From Cristatella mucedo (lineage: Eukaryota > Bryozoa > Phylactolaemata > Cristatellidae), in assembly GCA_009760855.2 (NCBI GenBank), contig WPIO01000006.1, forward strand, positions 5,770,001 through 5,806,000: a DNA stretch of 36,000 nucleotides. Direction: 5' to 3'. Below, in pieces: positions 21,266 to 30,995 of the stretch. The stretch's first letter is position 1. Every line of letters begins with the position of its first letter. The translations under genes were made by a program, and so were the position numbers. The notes under the pieces are model-generated. The model was not told the DNA's origin. It was given only the letters and a program-made list of their open reading frames with translations, and searched no databases.

Positions 21266-21302
21266 AAACGTTCAGCTAGATAACCACAAGGATACAAAAT
21301 AT

Positions 21303-21411
21303 AATTTAGTTGAGTAGCCCCCTAAGAAGTTCTAGCTCACGACCTTGGTCAGCAAATACATTCACCTTGACCTTGGTCGTTGAAGGCCAGCACCTTAATT
21401 ACTGGGCCAAA
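21303..21411 (-). mobile_element. SINE family 2, degraded
   Basis: On the minus strand an A-box-like TTTGGCCCAGTAATTAAGG and a GACCAAGGTCGTGAGCTAGA segment in place of the B box lead to the tail remnant CTTCTTAGGGGGCTACTC. It directly abuts the family 1 SINE to its right. Confidence 0.5.
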
Positions 21412-21575
21412 TCCTAGCTGATTAAACAGCCTCTTTTTGTATAGCGACAGAAGAGCCTTTACGGCTATCGCCACCGGTTGCAGTGGCGATAAAGGATCGC
21501 CCACTCCAGGAATCGAACCCACGACCTCGGTCCCGAGGTCGTGAAAGCAACCGCCTTACCTATTGTACCAAACCA
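21412..21575 (-). mobile_element. SINE family 1, second near full-length copy
   Basis: On the minus strand: A box TGGTACAATAGG, the 11-base-pair hairpin CACGACCTCGG with its complement (loop TC on the plus strand rather than CA as in the other copy), a B box GGTTCGATTCC (21519-21509), GGGCGATCCTTTATCGCC, and GAGGCTGTTTAATCAGCTAG. The two copies differ at scattered bases but keep every part. Confidence 0.85.
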
Positions 21576-22164
21576 ACGCAATGAGCTAACCTGGTAGCGG
21601 ATGTAGAAATGGTCTTTGTCCAACACTGTTTTCTGAAATATGCTGGTTTTGTTGTGTACCGTGTGTGTAATGTCCGCATACCCATATATTGTATTCCGTA
21701 TGTGCTTGTGGCTGCCACTGCCTTTTGTTCTTTCTCAAAACTGACCTCCATTGTGTTTGTGCACTGCTTATTTGTTTGCTGGTTTGTTTTGGACGGTTGG
21801 ATCAATTGGGACTGTTCAGGTAGCCCAGGATGCTTCATGCTCTGCATTAAATCTAGGAAATATATCCATGGTTCTATTTGCTTATATATCTGGGAATGGC
21901 TTCCAGTCTTAATGTGAATGCACTTACAATTCTTTCTTTGCCCTACAAGACCCAGGATGCCTGTGGTACTTCCCAGCTTAACTGCTGTCAGCCTTCTCTT
22001 ACCCTCGGGTCCTCTCCTAACAAGAAACGAGCCTTACCTTCTTTTGTTTACAGACTTTTTCCGACAGTGATGGTTTTGCTAGGCTAGGCATCGGCTATGG
22101 AATTCACTCCCACTATTCCTTGTGAGGCATTGTGGAACTTCCTTTCCAGCCATCCTTGTACTAA
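21576..22164. other. Stretch without recognised gene
   Basis: Frames on both strands around 21560-21917 lack recognisable domains. Sequence around 21905-22150 (ACTCACTCCC-like, GCTATGGAATTCACTCCCAC) could be a very decayed LINE end but was not assigned. Confidence 0.3.
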
Positions 22165-22330
22165 TAATAATTATGATAGTAATAGCAACAACAGTAATAC
22201 TACTAATAATAGTAATAGCACCCCAAGAGAACCAAATCTCTTTGTATGTTTTTCACAGATGCTAGATAGGAAGCATGTCGATCGATTAGTGATAACATAC
22301 TTGATTTTGCCTCTCACAAGCATGTAGCAG
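22165..22330 (-). mobile_element. LINE-B 3' UTR and tail
   Basis: The minus strand ends AAAGAGATTTGGTTCTCTTG, then GGGTGCTATTACTATTATTAG, with a longer-than-usual ATT-type tail, preceded by UTR words around TATGTTATCACTAATC. Confidence 0.6.
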
Positions 22331-22532
22331 ACAATTCATGCCGACAAAGCAAGTACTGTGAGCTCCAGCCCTGGCAACGTGATTCCTCAAATGCCCGACT
22401 AAAGGCCTGGGAATGCATTGGGGGGGGGGGCATGTTCCTTCTCTCTGTGCAGGGTCGGTTTTTGTTTTTACTCAGTCTTCTGTGAAGCGCTGCTCTGTTA
22501 TATTGGATTTTTGGACAATGCACTGCATATGT

Positions 22533-22570
22533 ACAGTGCTGGCTCAAAAAATTTGCACCCCTTGGGGTCA
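22533..22570. mobile_element. Possible solo terminal repeat of a Tc1/mariner-type element
   Basis: TA followed by CAGTGCTGGCTCAAAAAATT and TGCACCCC resembles Tc1/mariner terminal repeats, which begin CAGTG and insert at TA. No inverted partner was found in the following kilobase, and no transposase frame is present. Confidence 0.3.
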
Positions 22571-22839
22571 AGATATAACCTAAAATATTTTGCATTTTTA
22601 AGATTGGTGGCCGACACAATTTGAACATTGGATTCGTATGAATGATCAAAAATGGCAACACGTCATTTATGGTACCACCTTTATTTCCTTACCAGGTATA
22701 AATCATGCAAAGCGATTCCATAAAATAGTTTATTGGGCTATTTCTGGCTTCTAAAACAGCCACTATTTTTAAAATTCATAATTCTGTAGCACCGTCTGAT
22801 CACTCCGAGGGCAAGTGTTGCAGTTTTCGGACGATTGGG

Positions 22840-23205
22840 GTTCCAGGTTCGACCCACTAAAGGCTGTGATAAATAGTTGCGTTTTTAATTTCTTTTTAAA
22901 TGTGGTCAAGTCAGGGGATGTCGTGACGCAGGTCGGGAGTGAGCTCCAGGCTTTGGGAGCATACGAACTAAAGGCACGATCTCCAAAGGATGTGAGTTTT
23001 GTACGAGGCATAGGTAGACAGATTCCGAAAAGCGGGTGGTATTGTGCTTAGCCTGGTGGGGGAGTAGATGTGATAGATAGGCTGGAGCCAAAGAATGAAG
23101 TGACCTAAAAGTGAGATCCACTAAATACTGTAATATACAGGCGTGAGATGGTCTAACATCTACCTCTGTTGTCCCAGTTGTGCAAATTTGAAGCTCAGCT
23201 TTCAC
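22840..23205 (-). mobile_element. LINE-B, C-terminal ORF fragment
   Basis: Minus-strand frames give LTFRSLHSLAPAYLSHLLPH and TKLTSFGDRAFSSYAPKAWS, SLPTCVTTSPDLTTFKKKLK, in two frames (one frame break). Best preserved LINE-B C-terminus after the copy at 25.4 kb. It abuts the start of the geminin-like exon region. Confidence 0.8.
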
Positions 23206-23477
23206 CTTATTACGAGTGCCCCCAGACCGCTTATGTAAGGATTGAATGTATCTATCGAATTTTTTTGGAGCCTGCCTAATTATTCCATTCGATGCTGTTT
23301 GTTTTTAGTCTCATCCCTTGCAACAGATCCAGAAGGGTGGAATCAAGAAGTCTTCTACTGAAGTTGAGAATCAAAAGGTCAAGGATTGCTTTATCGGCAC
23401 ACCATATCTTATTTCTATGTGGTTGCTGGGTGACTTCAGTCATATTTAAACGGCCTAGGCGCTCGCAACCTTTTCAG

Positions 23478-24173
23478 GTGTGCACGCCGAAGGAGGGGCT
23501 CCGGGTCGATGGCGACCGCCTGGCCAGCCTTGCCCTGAGCAAGGCAGCGCCACCTCCCCTGACCATCGAAACTGGCGCTGCTGAGCCGACGTCAGCTGAC
23601 TTTGCTGCCCTGCAGCGAGCTGCACCTCGGAGGTCGCTTGCAACTATTCAGCCGGCTGCTAGCAGCCCGGCTGTCCTTGTGGGCAGCGGTCGGCAGCCGG
23701 GCTCTCTGCTGCCGCCAGGTCCTGCAGGCAGCGCTCGCGCCACGAAGCCGTCGAAGTCGTGCACTCGTAGACCTGGGAAGGCCTCGCTGCCGTGCCGAAC
23801 GTCAGCTGCTGCAGCCGATCCACCCGAGAGCACCTCACCGAAGCAGCTTCGTAGAGGCAGTGGGCAGCGAGAGACTGCGGCCGTGCCACCAATCAACGAA
23901 TGCTGCTTGGTGCCCGAGAAGCTTGATCCAGTGGCTGCTGCAGAATACGAACGAATGTTTGCTGTTGGGTTTTGTGCTTCGGTGGTGGGTAGGTGCTCGG
24001 CCGCTTTCGGCCTGCAGCAATTGCGAGCTCTCTGCGATTATACACTATGTGATGTCGACGGCGATTTAGCCTTGTGGCTGGTTGCATTTCCAGAGGAACC
24101 GCTGATCCATTGGGAGCTGCGGGCCAAGGCGCTGTCGGAAGAGGTGGAGGCTCTGGAGATCGAAAACGGAGGG
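23478..24173 (+). CDS. Geminin-like DNA replication licensing inhibitor, large coding exon
   Basis: This exon opens after an acceptor TTTTCAG (23471-23477) and closes at a phase-0 donor (GT at 24174): 232 codons. Geminin binds the licensing factor Cdt1 and is destroyed by APC/C. Exon residues 50-64 read PRRSLATIQPAASSP, closely matching the destruction-box region of vertebrate geminin (PRRTLKMIQPSASGS), with the required R-x-x-L kept. A long Ala/Pro/Ser-rich low-complexity linker with basic patches follows (about 65-175), longer than in the 209-residue human protein. The C-terminal end, EEPLIHWELRAKALSEEVEA, corresponds to geminin's YWKEVAEKRRKAL-type start of the coiled coil. The frame is open upstream to 23292, but that part resembles intron. 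The first exon was not located. Multicilin or GEMC1 relatives are less likely because of the destruction box. Confidence 0.65.
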
Positions 24174-24486
24174 GTACGGTGAAGGGCTTGCTTAGCTTAA
24201 AGAACTGCTGTTTCTTTTTACATTGCTGAACGGTTTCTTTGCTGGTGGTCGGAAGCAGGTTTTCCTTTCACGTTCCTGACGTGATCTGTGTTTATTCAGC
24301 ATTGCTATTCGACATCTTGTGCACTGCCTCGCCCCCAGCTTGCATATGTAAGGTGCAATGCCATCGTTGTGCGCTGTTGTTCTTTTTCCATACGGTTGGC
24401 TGCCATCGATCGCCCGATCAATTCCCTGACCGAGTCGGAGAGGTAGAGAGAGGCATGGGGTAGGCTCTGCACTGTTGCTTGTAATA

Positions 24487-24690
24487 ATGATAGTAATATA
24501 TTTGCATAGCGCCATCGGAGAGCTGAACTTCTGTCAGGCACTGTACATATGCTGGAAAGAAAGCAATGACCAAATGATTAGCGGTTGCAACGGTTGCAAT
24601 GTCATCAGGCATGACATTATGTGTGGCATGCTCAAGGTTAATATGCCAGATGCCAGTGACGTTCTTATTAATAATATCAGTAAGTAAGCA
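24487..24690 (-). mobile_element. LINE-B 3' UTR and tail
   Basis: The minus-strand tail CAGTGCCTGACAGAAGTTCA, then GCTCTCCGATGGCGCTATG and ATTACTATCATTATTA. UTR words (CATATTAACCTTGAGCATGC) precede it. No coding sequence. Confidence 0.55.
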
Positions 24691-24984
24691 TGTGCAGTGG
24701 TATTCACTGTTGGCAGATAGAATGGGGATGTAGTTAAGCAGCTGTCCGGCTGTGGCCTCAAAGGACCCAGCCATTAGCAGCTGCGATCGTACGGTATCGT
24801 ACGGTGCCTCCTTTGATTTCAAGAGTTACTGGTTCAACACGCATAGCCAGCAACTCATGAGATTGATAAAGTGCTACGACATCCCGTACTGGGCGGAGTG
24901 GTAGTGACTCTGATATCTTATTGCCAATTCAGTCAAGGCTGCTAAAGCATTTTACACTGTTTCAGCTGGTCCAACATCAATCTG

Positions 24985-26135
24985 CTTGTCCAACATCAAC
25001 TGCTACACACCCTTGCTGCATGTATTCATGATATCCCCCACATGGATGGCAGCAAACTTTCTTAAATTGAATGATGACAAAATCAACAAACTACTTATAG
25101 GCAAACCAAGTTTCATTCGGAAATAGAAAAACCTAATGCTCAAAATCGGCTCCTCCAGCATATCTCTAGTGACATCTGCACGTAATCTAAGTGTCCTGTT
25201 CCAAGGTGACCTTTCATTAGACGACCACATCAGCTCCACAGTCAAGTCTGCCTACTTTTAGCTACATAACATTGATGAAATTCGGGCTAGCTTAGACAGG
25301 GATCTACATCTTACGGTGACCTTGCATTTGTAACATTCTATCTCGACTTCTGTAACTCACTGCTTACTGGTCTCCCGGCGTGTGCAATCAGGCTTTTACA
25401 GTTGGTGCAAAACTCTGCAGCTAGGCTTGTCTGCCGTGAGCATTGCAGTTGCTACATTTTCACCACTTTTTACCGACCTGCAGTGGCTCCCAGTCAAGCA
25501 AAGCACCGATTTAAGGTTTTGTCGCTCACTGTTAGGTCCCTTCATTCTTTGGCTCTAGTCTACCTATCGGATCTACTGCCCCACCAGTCTAAGCATCGTA
25601 TCACAGTCTTTTTGGAATCTAACTGTTTACCTAAGCTTCATACAAACCTCAAATCCTTCGGAGACCGTGCCTTTAGTTCGTATGCTCCCAAAGCTTGGAA
25701 CTCACTCCCGATTTGCATCACGACATCTCATGACTTGACCACATTTAAAAAGAAACTAAAATTGCATCTATTTATCACAGCATTAGCATTTAGTGGGTCT
25801 CTGTGATTCGTCCTGTGTGCTTATGCATGCTGACACTGTACATGCTGCCACTAACCATACTTGCATGCTGACCTTGTGCATGTCACCCCTAACCATGTTT
25901 ATATGTATGTATCTCCGTCAGTAACTCCACAAAGTCATAAAGACCACGTGGGTGTTACGCAGGAGAGCTTTGTATAGCGCACTCACAGCCTAAGCGGCTT
26001 TCGGTACGCATTCCATGTTATTCTTGTTGTTTATTGTCATGCGTTCGGTCGTGCTTCCTTTGCAGCAATTGTGAAGTGCCTAGAAAGTGATTGAGTTCTT
26101 TGAGGTTGCTATATCTAATGTATTATTATTATTAT
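24985..26135 (+). mobile_element. LINE-B copy, RT end to 3' tail, with nested LINE-A
   Basis: Broken frames give a TWMAANFLKLNDDK-like block (about 25040), ARNLSVLFQGDLSLDDHISS (about 25180-25240), then an open frame 25402-25806 with QNSAARLVCREH, VRSLHSLALVYLSDLLPHQS, SFGDRAFSSYAPKAWNSLPI and TTFKKKLKLHLFITA. The UTR and the tail GTGAAGTGCCTAGAAAGTGA, then GAGGTTGCTATATC and ATTATTATTATT, end it. A LINE-A fragment splits the UTR. Best reference copy of the LINE-B C-terminus here. Confidence 0.85.
25900..26012 (-). mobile_element. LINE-A 3' fragment nested in LINE-B, with target-site duplication
   Basis: The minus strand carries the LINE-A 3' end (GCGCTATACAAAGCTCTCCT, GTGGTCTTTATGACTTTGTG, GGAGTTACTGACGGAGATAC). 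CCATGTT occurs at 25893-25899 and again at 26013-26019, and the LINE-B UTR continues across it. Confidence 0.8.
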
Positions 26136-26569
26136 TCGAAAGCCTTATATGGTTGGGATATCGATCTCCATTTTATATTCCAACATGTGCACTGTCTGAG
26201 TACTTTTGTATCCATGCTCCCTATCGAGCTGCTACTCAAATGAAGGCCTCATAACTTTACCAAGACTTTTCTTGTCAGTGTACCTTATCAACATCAATTG
26301 TCACTTCTTTATAATAATGATAATAATAACGGTACATTCGTATACCAACCTCTGAGAATTTCTGAATGTCTGGTTGTATTCGGATTGCATTCTTCTGGCA
26401 ACATGTTTCTGTTTATTTCCATCCAAAATAATATTAGTCACAAAACTTGGTCTTTTGACATTGATGCTGTTATGTTGAAAGCAATGCTACAAAACGATGC
26501 TAGCCAAGGTCCTTGACGAGTCTTCACTTCTGACTAAGCTACGTGTTCATGGACGCTAACACATACTAC

Positions 26570-28300
26570 TACTAAAAAATTGATCCTTGAGTGACTTAGC
26601 AGAGTTTCACCAAATTTTTTGCTAGTAAGATTAAGGACTTGCGGACTGAGGATTTCGTTGGAACGAATTAAGGATTCTATCCCCTCACCGTTCTCCCTGC
26701 CGGACTATTGCTCTTCTCCTTCTCTCCTTCATGCCTGTCTCTATGCTCTAAATTCCTGTCTCTATGGAATGCATTGCTAAATTTGTCTATAAGACTATAA
26801 AGACTATACCCGGTCTCTTAACTTGGTCCCAGCAGCTTCTGTGAGGTGCATAGACCGGCTGCCGTTCTCCATAACAAATATTGCAAATATGTCCCTGGAT
26901 ACCCATGAAGCTTCTTGCACGCTGATAACAGAGGCTATCAGGCTATTCATTAGAAACCTACCCCGGATCATAAGAACCTTAGTGACTCGTGTCCTGGTTT
27001 TCTTCTTCCATTCGTATCCCGGACTCATAAGTGAGTGGTGACCAGTGAGCCAGGTCTTGCTAAGAAATTCGAATCATGATTTAGTGCTAATCACTCCACA
27101 GAAGTTACTCTGCTCTGAGTTTATTTGACCTACTGAACGATGCTGATCGTGAAAGAGCCTCTCTGCTAGTTCTCTTTGATCTCCCAGCAACGTGTGACAC
27201 GATTGACCAGAGAAGTTTTTTGGAACCTCTCTCGACATGCCCGGGCATCACTTGCACAGTGCTAATCTGGTTTAAGCCCTACCTCAGTGAGAGATGTCAG
27301 AGTCTAGATGTAAATGGCTTTTGGTCATCCAGGATGTCCTTAAATTATTGTGCATAGCTTAGGGCTGGGCGCTTGTCTCCCTTTTTTGCTATCGTATTCT
27401 CTCTGTCTCTCTCTCTCTCTCTGGCCGTTTTCATCGCCAAATATAATCTTGACTTACATTTCTTACTCTGGTGACACTTAGCTTCAGCTATTATTGAACC
27501 CTTCTCAGCCTTGCCTTGCATCTGATTCATTCACTTGTCTTGCAGTATGCATTAACAACGTTAGCACTCGGATAGCCACTAGCTTTGTTAAGGCTTAATG
27601 GTGATAAGACCAATCTAGTAGTTATTGGCAATCCTATTGACGATTTCAAGTTGCAATAGTTTGTTGTCAATATAGGTTTATCTGGCTTTATTCCAGTGAC
27701 GATTGCCCATAATCTGGGCTTTCTATTCCTAAACGACTTGTCATTGGTTGAGTATATTGGCTCTAATGTCGTCAGCCTACTTTGAGCTGAGGAACATTGC
27801 TAAAATTAGGACGGGTTTAGACAAGAGCATGCCTTCCTAAATAGTTCACCTGTTTGGGACATTATGTCTCGATTATTGTTGCAATTTCCTTTATTCAGGA
27901 CTCCCGGCCAGTGCTCTCAATAGTCTGCAACTGTTGCAAAACTCTTCACCAGTCTGATTGAACGGCCGAGCTTCTAAATCACACCATCTGTCTTAGCTTC
28001 ACCGGCTCCCAATCTAGCATAGAATCAATGGCAAGATCCTCTCCTTTGGCTACAAGTTAGTTCATTCGCTTGGCATGCTATCCGACTCTTCCACTGTGCT
28101 CTTGTACCACCTCGTTCCAAGCTTCAAGTTGTTACCATTCCTCATACTAAACTGGAATCTGTTGCGAATCAGGCTTTTAGTTCATTTGCACTGAAAACCC
28201 GGAACCCGCATTCGATTTCTGTCACCACCTGCAATAACTTTGCATCATTTAAGTCTAAGCTAATGCAGCATTTGTTCGGCTCAGCTTTCCGTGAAAAGTC
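26570..28300 (+). mobile_element. Older CR1/L2-type LINE, strongly degraded
   Basis: Fragments in order: FASKIKDLRTEDF (about 26620), ANHSTEVTLL-like (about 27090), LFDLPATCDTIDQ (about 27175-27215, the first RT catalytic block with changes), LIWFKPYLSERCQSLDVN (about 27262-27315), LNGDKTNLVVIGNP (about 27595-27640), and the C-terminal HTKLESVANQAFSSFALKTR (about 28145-28205), FKSKLMQHLFGSAF. The GVPQG and YADD blocks were not found. A pyrimidine-rich TC repeat (27400-27422) interrupts it. Confidence 0.75.
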
Positions 28301-28423
28301 GTCTTTTTTGCTGTTTGTTTCAGTGCGTGTTAGTTACCAGTGTTCCTACGAACCTGTGGCCCCCGAGTGTGTGTGCTTTTGCATGCTCGTCGCATGACAT
28401 CATGCTTTTCAGAAACCCCAGGG

Positions 28424-28604
28424 CTGCGGTTGTCAACCTGTTGGTCGCGACCCCTTTGGGGGTCGAATGACCCTTTCACAGTGTTGCTTAAGACCATCGG
28501 AAAACATGCATTTCCATATTTTGCACACAACCATTTTATGGTTGGGGTCGCCACAACATGAGTTGTTTTAAAGATCGCGACATGAAGAAGATTGATAACC
28601 ACTG
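28424..28604. mobile_element. SPIN-like hAT non-autonomous element (MITE)
   Basis: A 181-base element whose ends are imperfect inverted repeats: CTGCGGTTGTCAACCTG at the left and GATTGATAACCACTG at the right. Just inside the left end GTCGCGACCCCTTTGGGGGT, then GACCCTTTCACAG and AAGACCATCGGAAAACA, and near the right end ACCATTTTATGGTTGGGGTC, then CACAACATGAG, match what I know of the SPIN (SPace INvaders) family of hAT transposons nearly base for base. Flanking 8-mers CCCCAGGG and CTCTAGGC agree at five positions and resemble the TCTAG-centred SPIN target. No transposase sequence, so it depends on an autonomous partner. Confidence 0.85.
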
Positions 28605-28691
28605 CTCTAGGCTATATAAAGGCTATACAAGTGTTCTAGGCTATACAAAACAGTGTGCAAACCAAAATTAACTCTACATTGGCAGTGCTTA

Positions 28692-28693
<2 letters not shown>

Positions 28694-28723
<30 letters not shown>

Positions 28724-28724
28724 T
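28694..28724. repeat. (CA)n microsatellite
   Basis: About 28 bases of uninterrupted CA. Confidence 0.95.
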
Positions 28725-28817
28725 AAGTTAATTCTCTCTAACTTACTTCTTCTACTGAATACTTCTTACTTTGTGGCCAGGCAGAGTACCAGACAAAGAC
28801 AGGCCTATCCTTATAGA

Positions 28818-29235
28818 AATAGTAATGTCTTTTGTATGGCACCCAAAGAGATCACAGACCTCTTTCCAGGTACTTTACAACTGGCTGAAAAAGAAGTAAT
28901 ATATATACACGGCTGGGCATGAAGTGCCCGAGTCAGGAGCATGAGGGAGGATTACTTCGATACACAAGAATGGCAGAGAATTTAGTAACACTGTCTAGAA
29001 CCCAAAGAGCAAATGCCCCTAGCACCAACAGTTTTCAAGTGAAATAAAAGGAGGGCTAATTTGTTGTCCTTTGAAGACCTGACTGCACACAGAGGCAGAA
29101 ACTGGTGCAGTAGTTTTAGCCATGAAGGAAGGAAGCCGTGACAGGCCATGTAGGTAACAGTAAGATCTTTCTTTGTATAAGGTGATCAACTGGGATCCAT
29201 CACAGATCCTATAGCAAAGAAGATACAAGACAAAA
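28818..29235 (-). mobile_element. LINE fragment intermediate between LINE-A and LINE-B
   Basis: The minus-strand translation contains a MACHGFLPSWLKLLHQFLPL, SSKDNKLALLLFHLKTVGAR stretch in broken frame, aligning to LINE-A's ARHGLAPSYLAELLHQFQPV, CVDNKLAVPFLCLKTVGDR. Unlike LINE-A it ends with the LINE-B-type tail (GTACCTGGAAAGAGGTCTGT, then TTTGGGTGCCATAC and ATTACTATT). Confidence 0.65.
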
Positions 29236-29399
29236 TTAATCGGTCATTCGTGTCGTTTTCTGAGTATGACCTTAGCTGATTCAATCGGCTGTCGTTCAGA
29301 GCACGTTTGTCCTTTTATGATAGTCATTCGTCTCCACGTTTTGGTCTGCTTTTATACCCCGGATTTTCCCGAGACTCATCATGCTTTATATGTTTTCAG

Positions 29400-29531
29400 C
29401 TGACTGAAGAAAATGCAGCTTTGCATAATAAGCTGGAGAGCCTTCTAAAGCAGAAGGAAGAAGAGGACGCTCTCTACTCTTTAATGGCAGAACTAGTTGA
29501 CTATACAGATTACTATGACGACACCTTGAAG
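29400..29531 (+). CDS. Geminin-like, coiled-coil exon
   Basis: Forty-four codons between a strong acceptor (TGTTTTCAG, ending 29399) and a donor AAG|GTGAGT (29532), both phase 0, in frame with the exon ending at 24173. The sequence LTEENAALHNKLESLLKQKE continues the heptad pattern of the preceding exon, and EEDALYSLMAELVDYTDYYD corresponds to geminin's AEHVQYMAELIERL end of the coiled coil followed by acidic residues. The coiled coil forms the dimer and helps bind Cdt1 in known geminins. Reading the two exons together, the spacing from the W before the coil to MAEL differs from vertebrate geminin by only about three residues. Confidence 0.68.
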
Positions 29532-30479
29532 GTGAGTGTCGAACACGCATCGCTGCATTACCGGTTTTGCACCTTCAGAGTTTTTTGTGTACTGCTTCGT
29601 GCTTTTTATGTAAGTTTTGTCTCTGTCTAAACGATTTCTTCACTTCAGTAACAGTGTGTTATTTCATTGGGTCTCCATTGAACTATGTAACATTAAAAGA
29701 TAATGTCCTTGGTGCAAAGTATATTAGTCTAATCCATAAGGCTTACAATAAATCGAAAATAGTCATTGTTCCGAAATAACTGCTACTGTGCCAAGACAAT
29801 ATTATGTTGAAGCTCTCCGGTTTTGCTGTTTGGCACAGTGCACACTTAATACTAGTTATGCCTATATCCGAATTTGTGAAATTTAAGTAGTCATAACACA
29901 ATATAGTAGTATCTGTTCAACAGAAGAAGTAGAAGTAGAAGTGCAACAGTACAGGTCTTATAGGAATATTTTAGTCTACATTTTTCAGAGTAAGAGAATA
30001 ATGAATTATTTACCGAAATGGCAGAAAACAGCAAAGTAAATGGTTTTTCAAGATGACCGTTGTCTGCATCTGTTGCTTTGCTTTGATAGACATTCGTTAT
30101 TGAAGGATATGTACCTCAATGACTATTTTATTGGCCGTGTATGGCACGTTTCGAAAGTTTTTTGCTGCAACTCATCGAGCATAATTTAGCAGAATCGTGT
30201 GATTGAACTCAGAAGTGTTTAGAGGGTATGATTATTGGTCAGACCTTTACCCTTTGAATATTTTTCTTTATTCCGATAACGTGGACAGTTTGATTCTGCT
30301 TTCTGACTACAACTCAATAGCCGTGCATTAGCTTTGGTGTGAGACCCATTAACGGTAGAGCTTTGCATCTTTTGAATTTCTTTGGAGAAGCCTTTGATCA
30401 TCCAATGGTTATGCTAACAACCACGTTATCCAGCAATACTGCTTGTATACCAAGAAACCGACTCGATCTTTTGAATGTA
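29532..30479. other. Intron of the geminin-like gene, no repeat recognised in most of it
   Basis: AT-rich, with no recognised element before the LINE-A fragment at 30480. A (GAAGTA)n-like patch lies at about 29924-29945. Confidence 0.4.
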
Positions 30480-30733
30480 TCTTCGTCTGTAACTCCAAAA
30501 ATCATAAAAAGACCATGTGGGTGTTATGCAGGAGAGTTTTGTATAGCGCACTCACAGCCTAAGCGGCTTTCGGTACGCATTCGGTAGCCAACAGACTTCG
30601 TCTCACGCAACAAAGAGAAAGTGGGAAGCATAGCAGAGTCAGGAGAGCAGTTGAGGTAGTGAGTAGCATAGAAGTAGCAGCTCAGGACCGCTGAAAAGGA
30701 TGTGCCATAGTCGGCAGTAGGAGAGTAGTTGTC
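30480..30733 (-). mobile_element. LINE-A 3' fragment
   Basis: The minus strand reads NYSPTADYGTSFSAVLSCYF, then FSLLRETKSVGYRMRTESRL and GCECAIQNSPA and stop, then the 3' end GGAGTTACAGACGAAGATAC. Truncated 5' at the NDNYS position. Frame intact over the part kept. Confidence 0.85.
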
Positions 30734-30929
30734 TGCTTCTCTCACCACCAGGCGTTGGCTTTGATGCATGTGTTTTAACTGTGAATGTGTTTGCCATTTT
30801 TGGAATGCTCAAGCAGTGGGCAGTGCATGTGTTCCCGCAGGTCTGTTTATTTTGAACATATTTATTGAATCTGCTTGTTTTTGCTATTACGTTTTATGGA
30901 TTACTTTGAAATTCTTCTCTGTTTTGAAG

Positions 30930-30995
30930 ATGGTCAGGAATTTTGCACTTAAAGAATTGAGTCGCTTGGAGGACCAGGCTGATGAGCCTCCGTGA
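30930..30995 (+). CDS. Geminin-like, probable terminal coding exon
   Basis: After a pyrimidine-rich acceptor (TTCTCTGTTTTGAAG, ending 30929), a phase-0 frame reads MVRNFALKELSRLEDQADEP and one more P, then TGA. It joins in frame to the donor at 29532. The acidic, charged short tail is plausible for geminin, but there is no recognisable conserved motif in it. No AATAAA was seen in the next 300 bases. Confidence 0.4.
   Translation: MVRNFALKELSRLEDQADEPP

Larger units (their letters stand above)
24174..29399 (+). other. Long intron of the geminin-like gene, filled with mobile elements
   Basis: Bounded by GT at 24174 and TTTTCAG at 29399. It holds LINE-B tails and copies, a nested LINE-A fragment, an older LINE, a SPIN-like hAT element, a CA microsatellite and a minus-strand LINE piece. 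The donor GTACGG is acceptable but not strong. Confidence 0.55.

Noticed and set aside
23292-23477. Upstream extension of the geminin-like exon to an ATG at 23292
   Set aside because: The extension lacks the exon's composition and ends at a good acceptor (TTTTCAG), so it is more likely intron that happens to be open.
28435-28470. The inverted GCGACCCC/GGGGTCG words as a stand-alone regulatory palindrome
   Set aside because: They are an internal part of the SPIN-like element's end.
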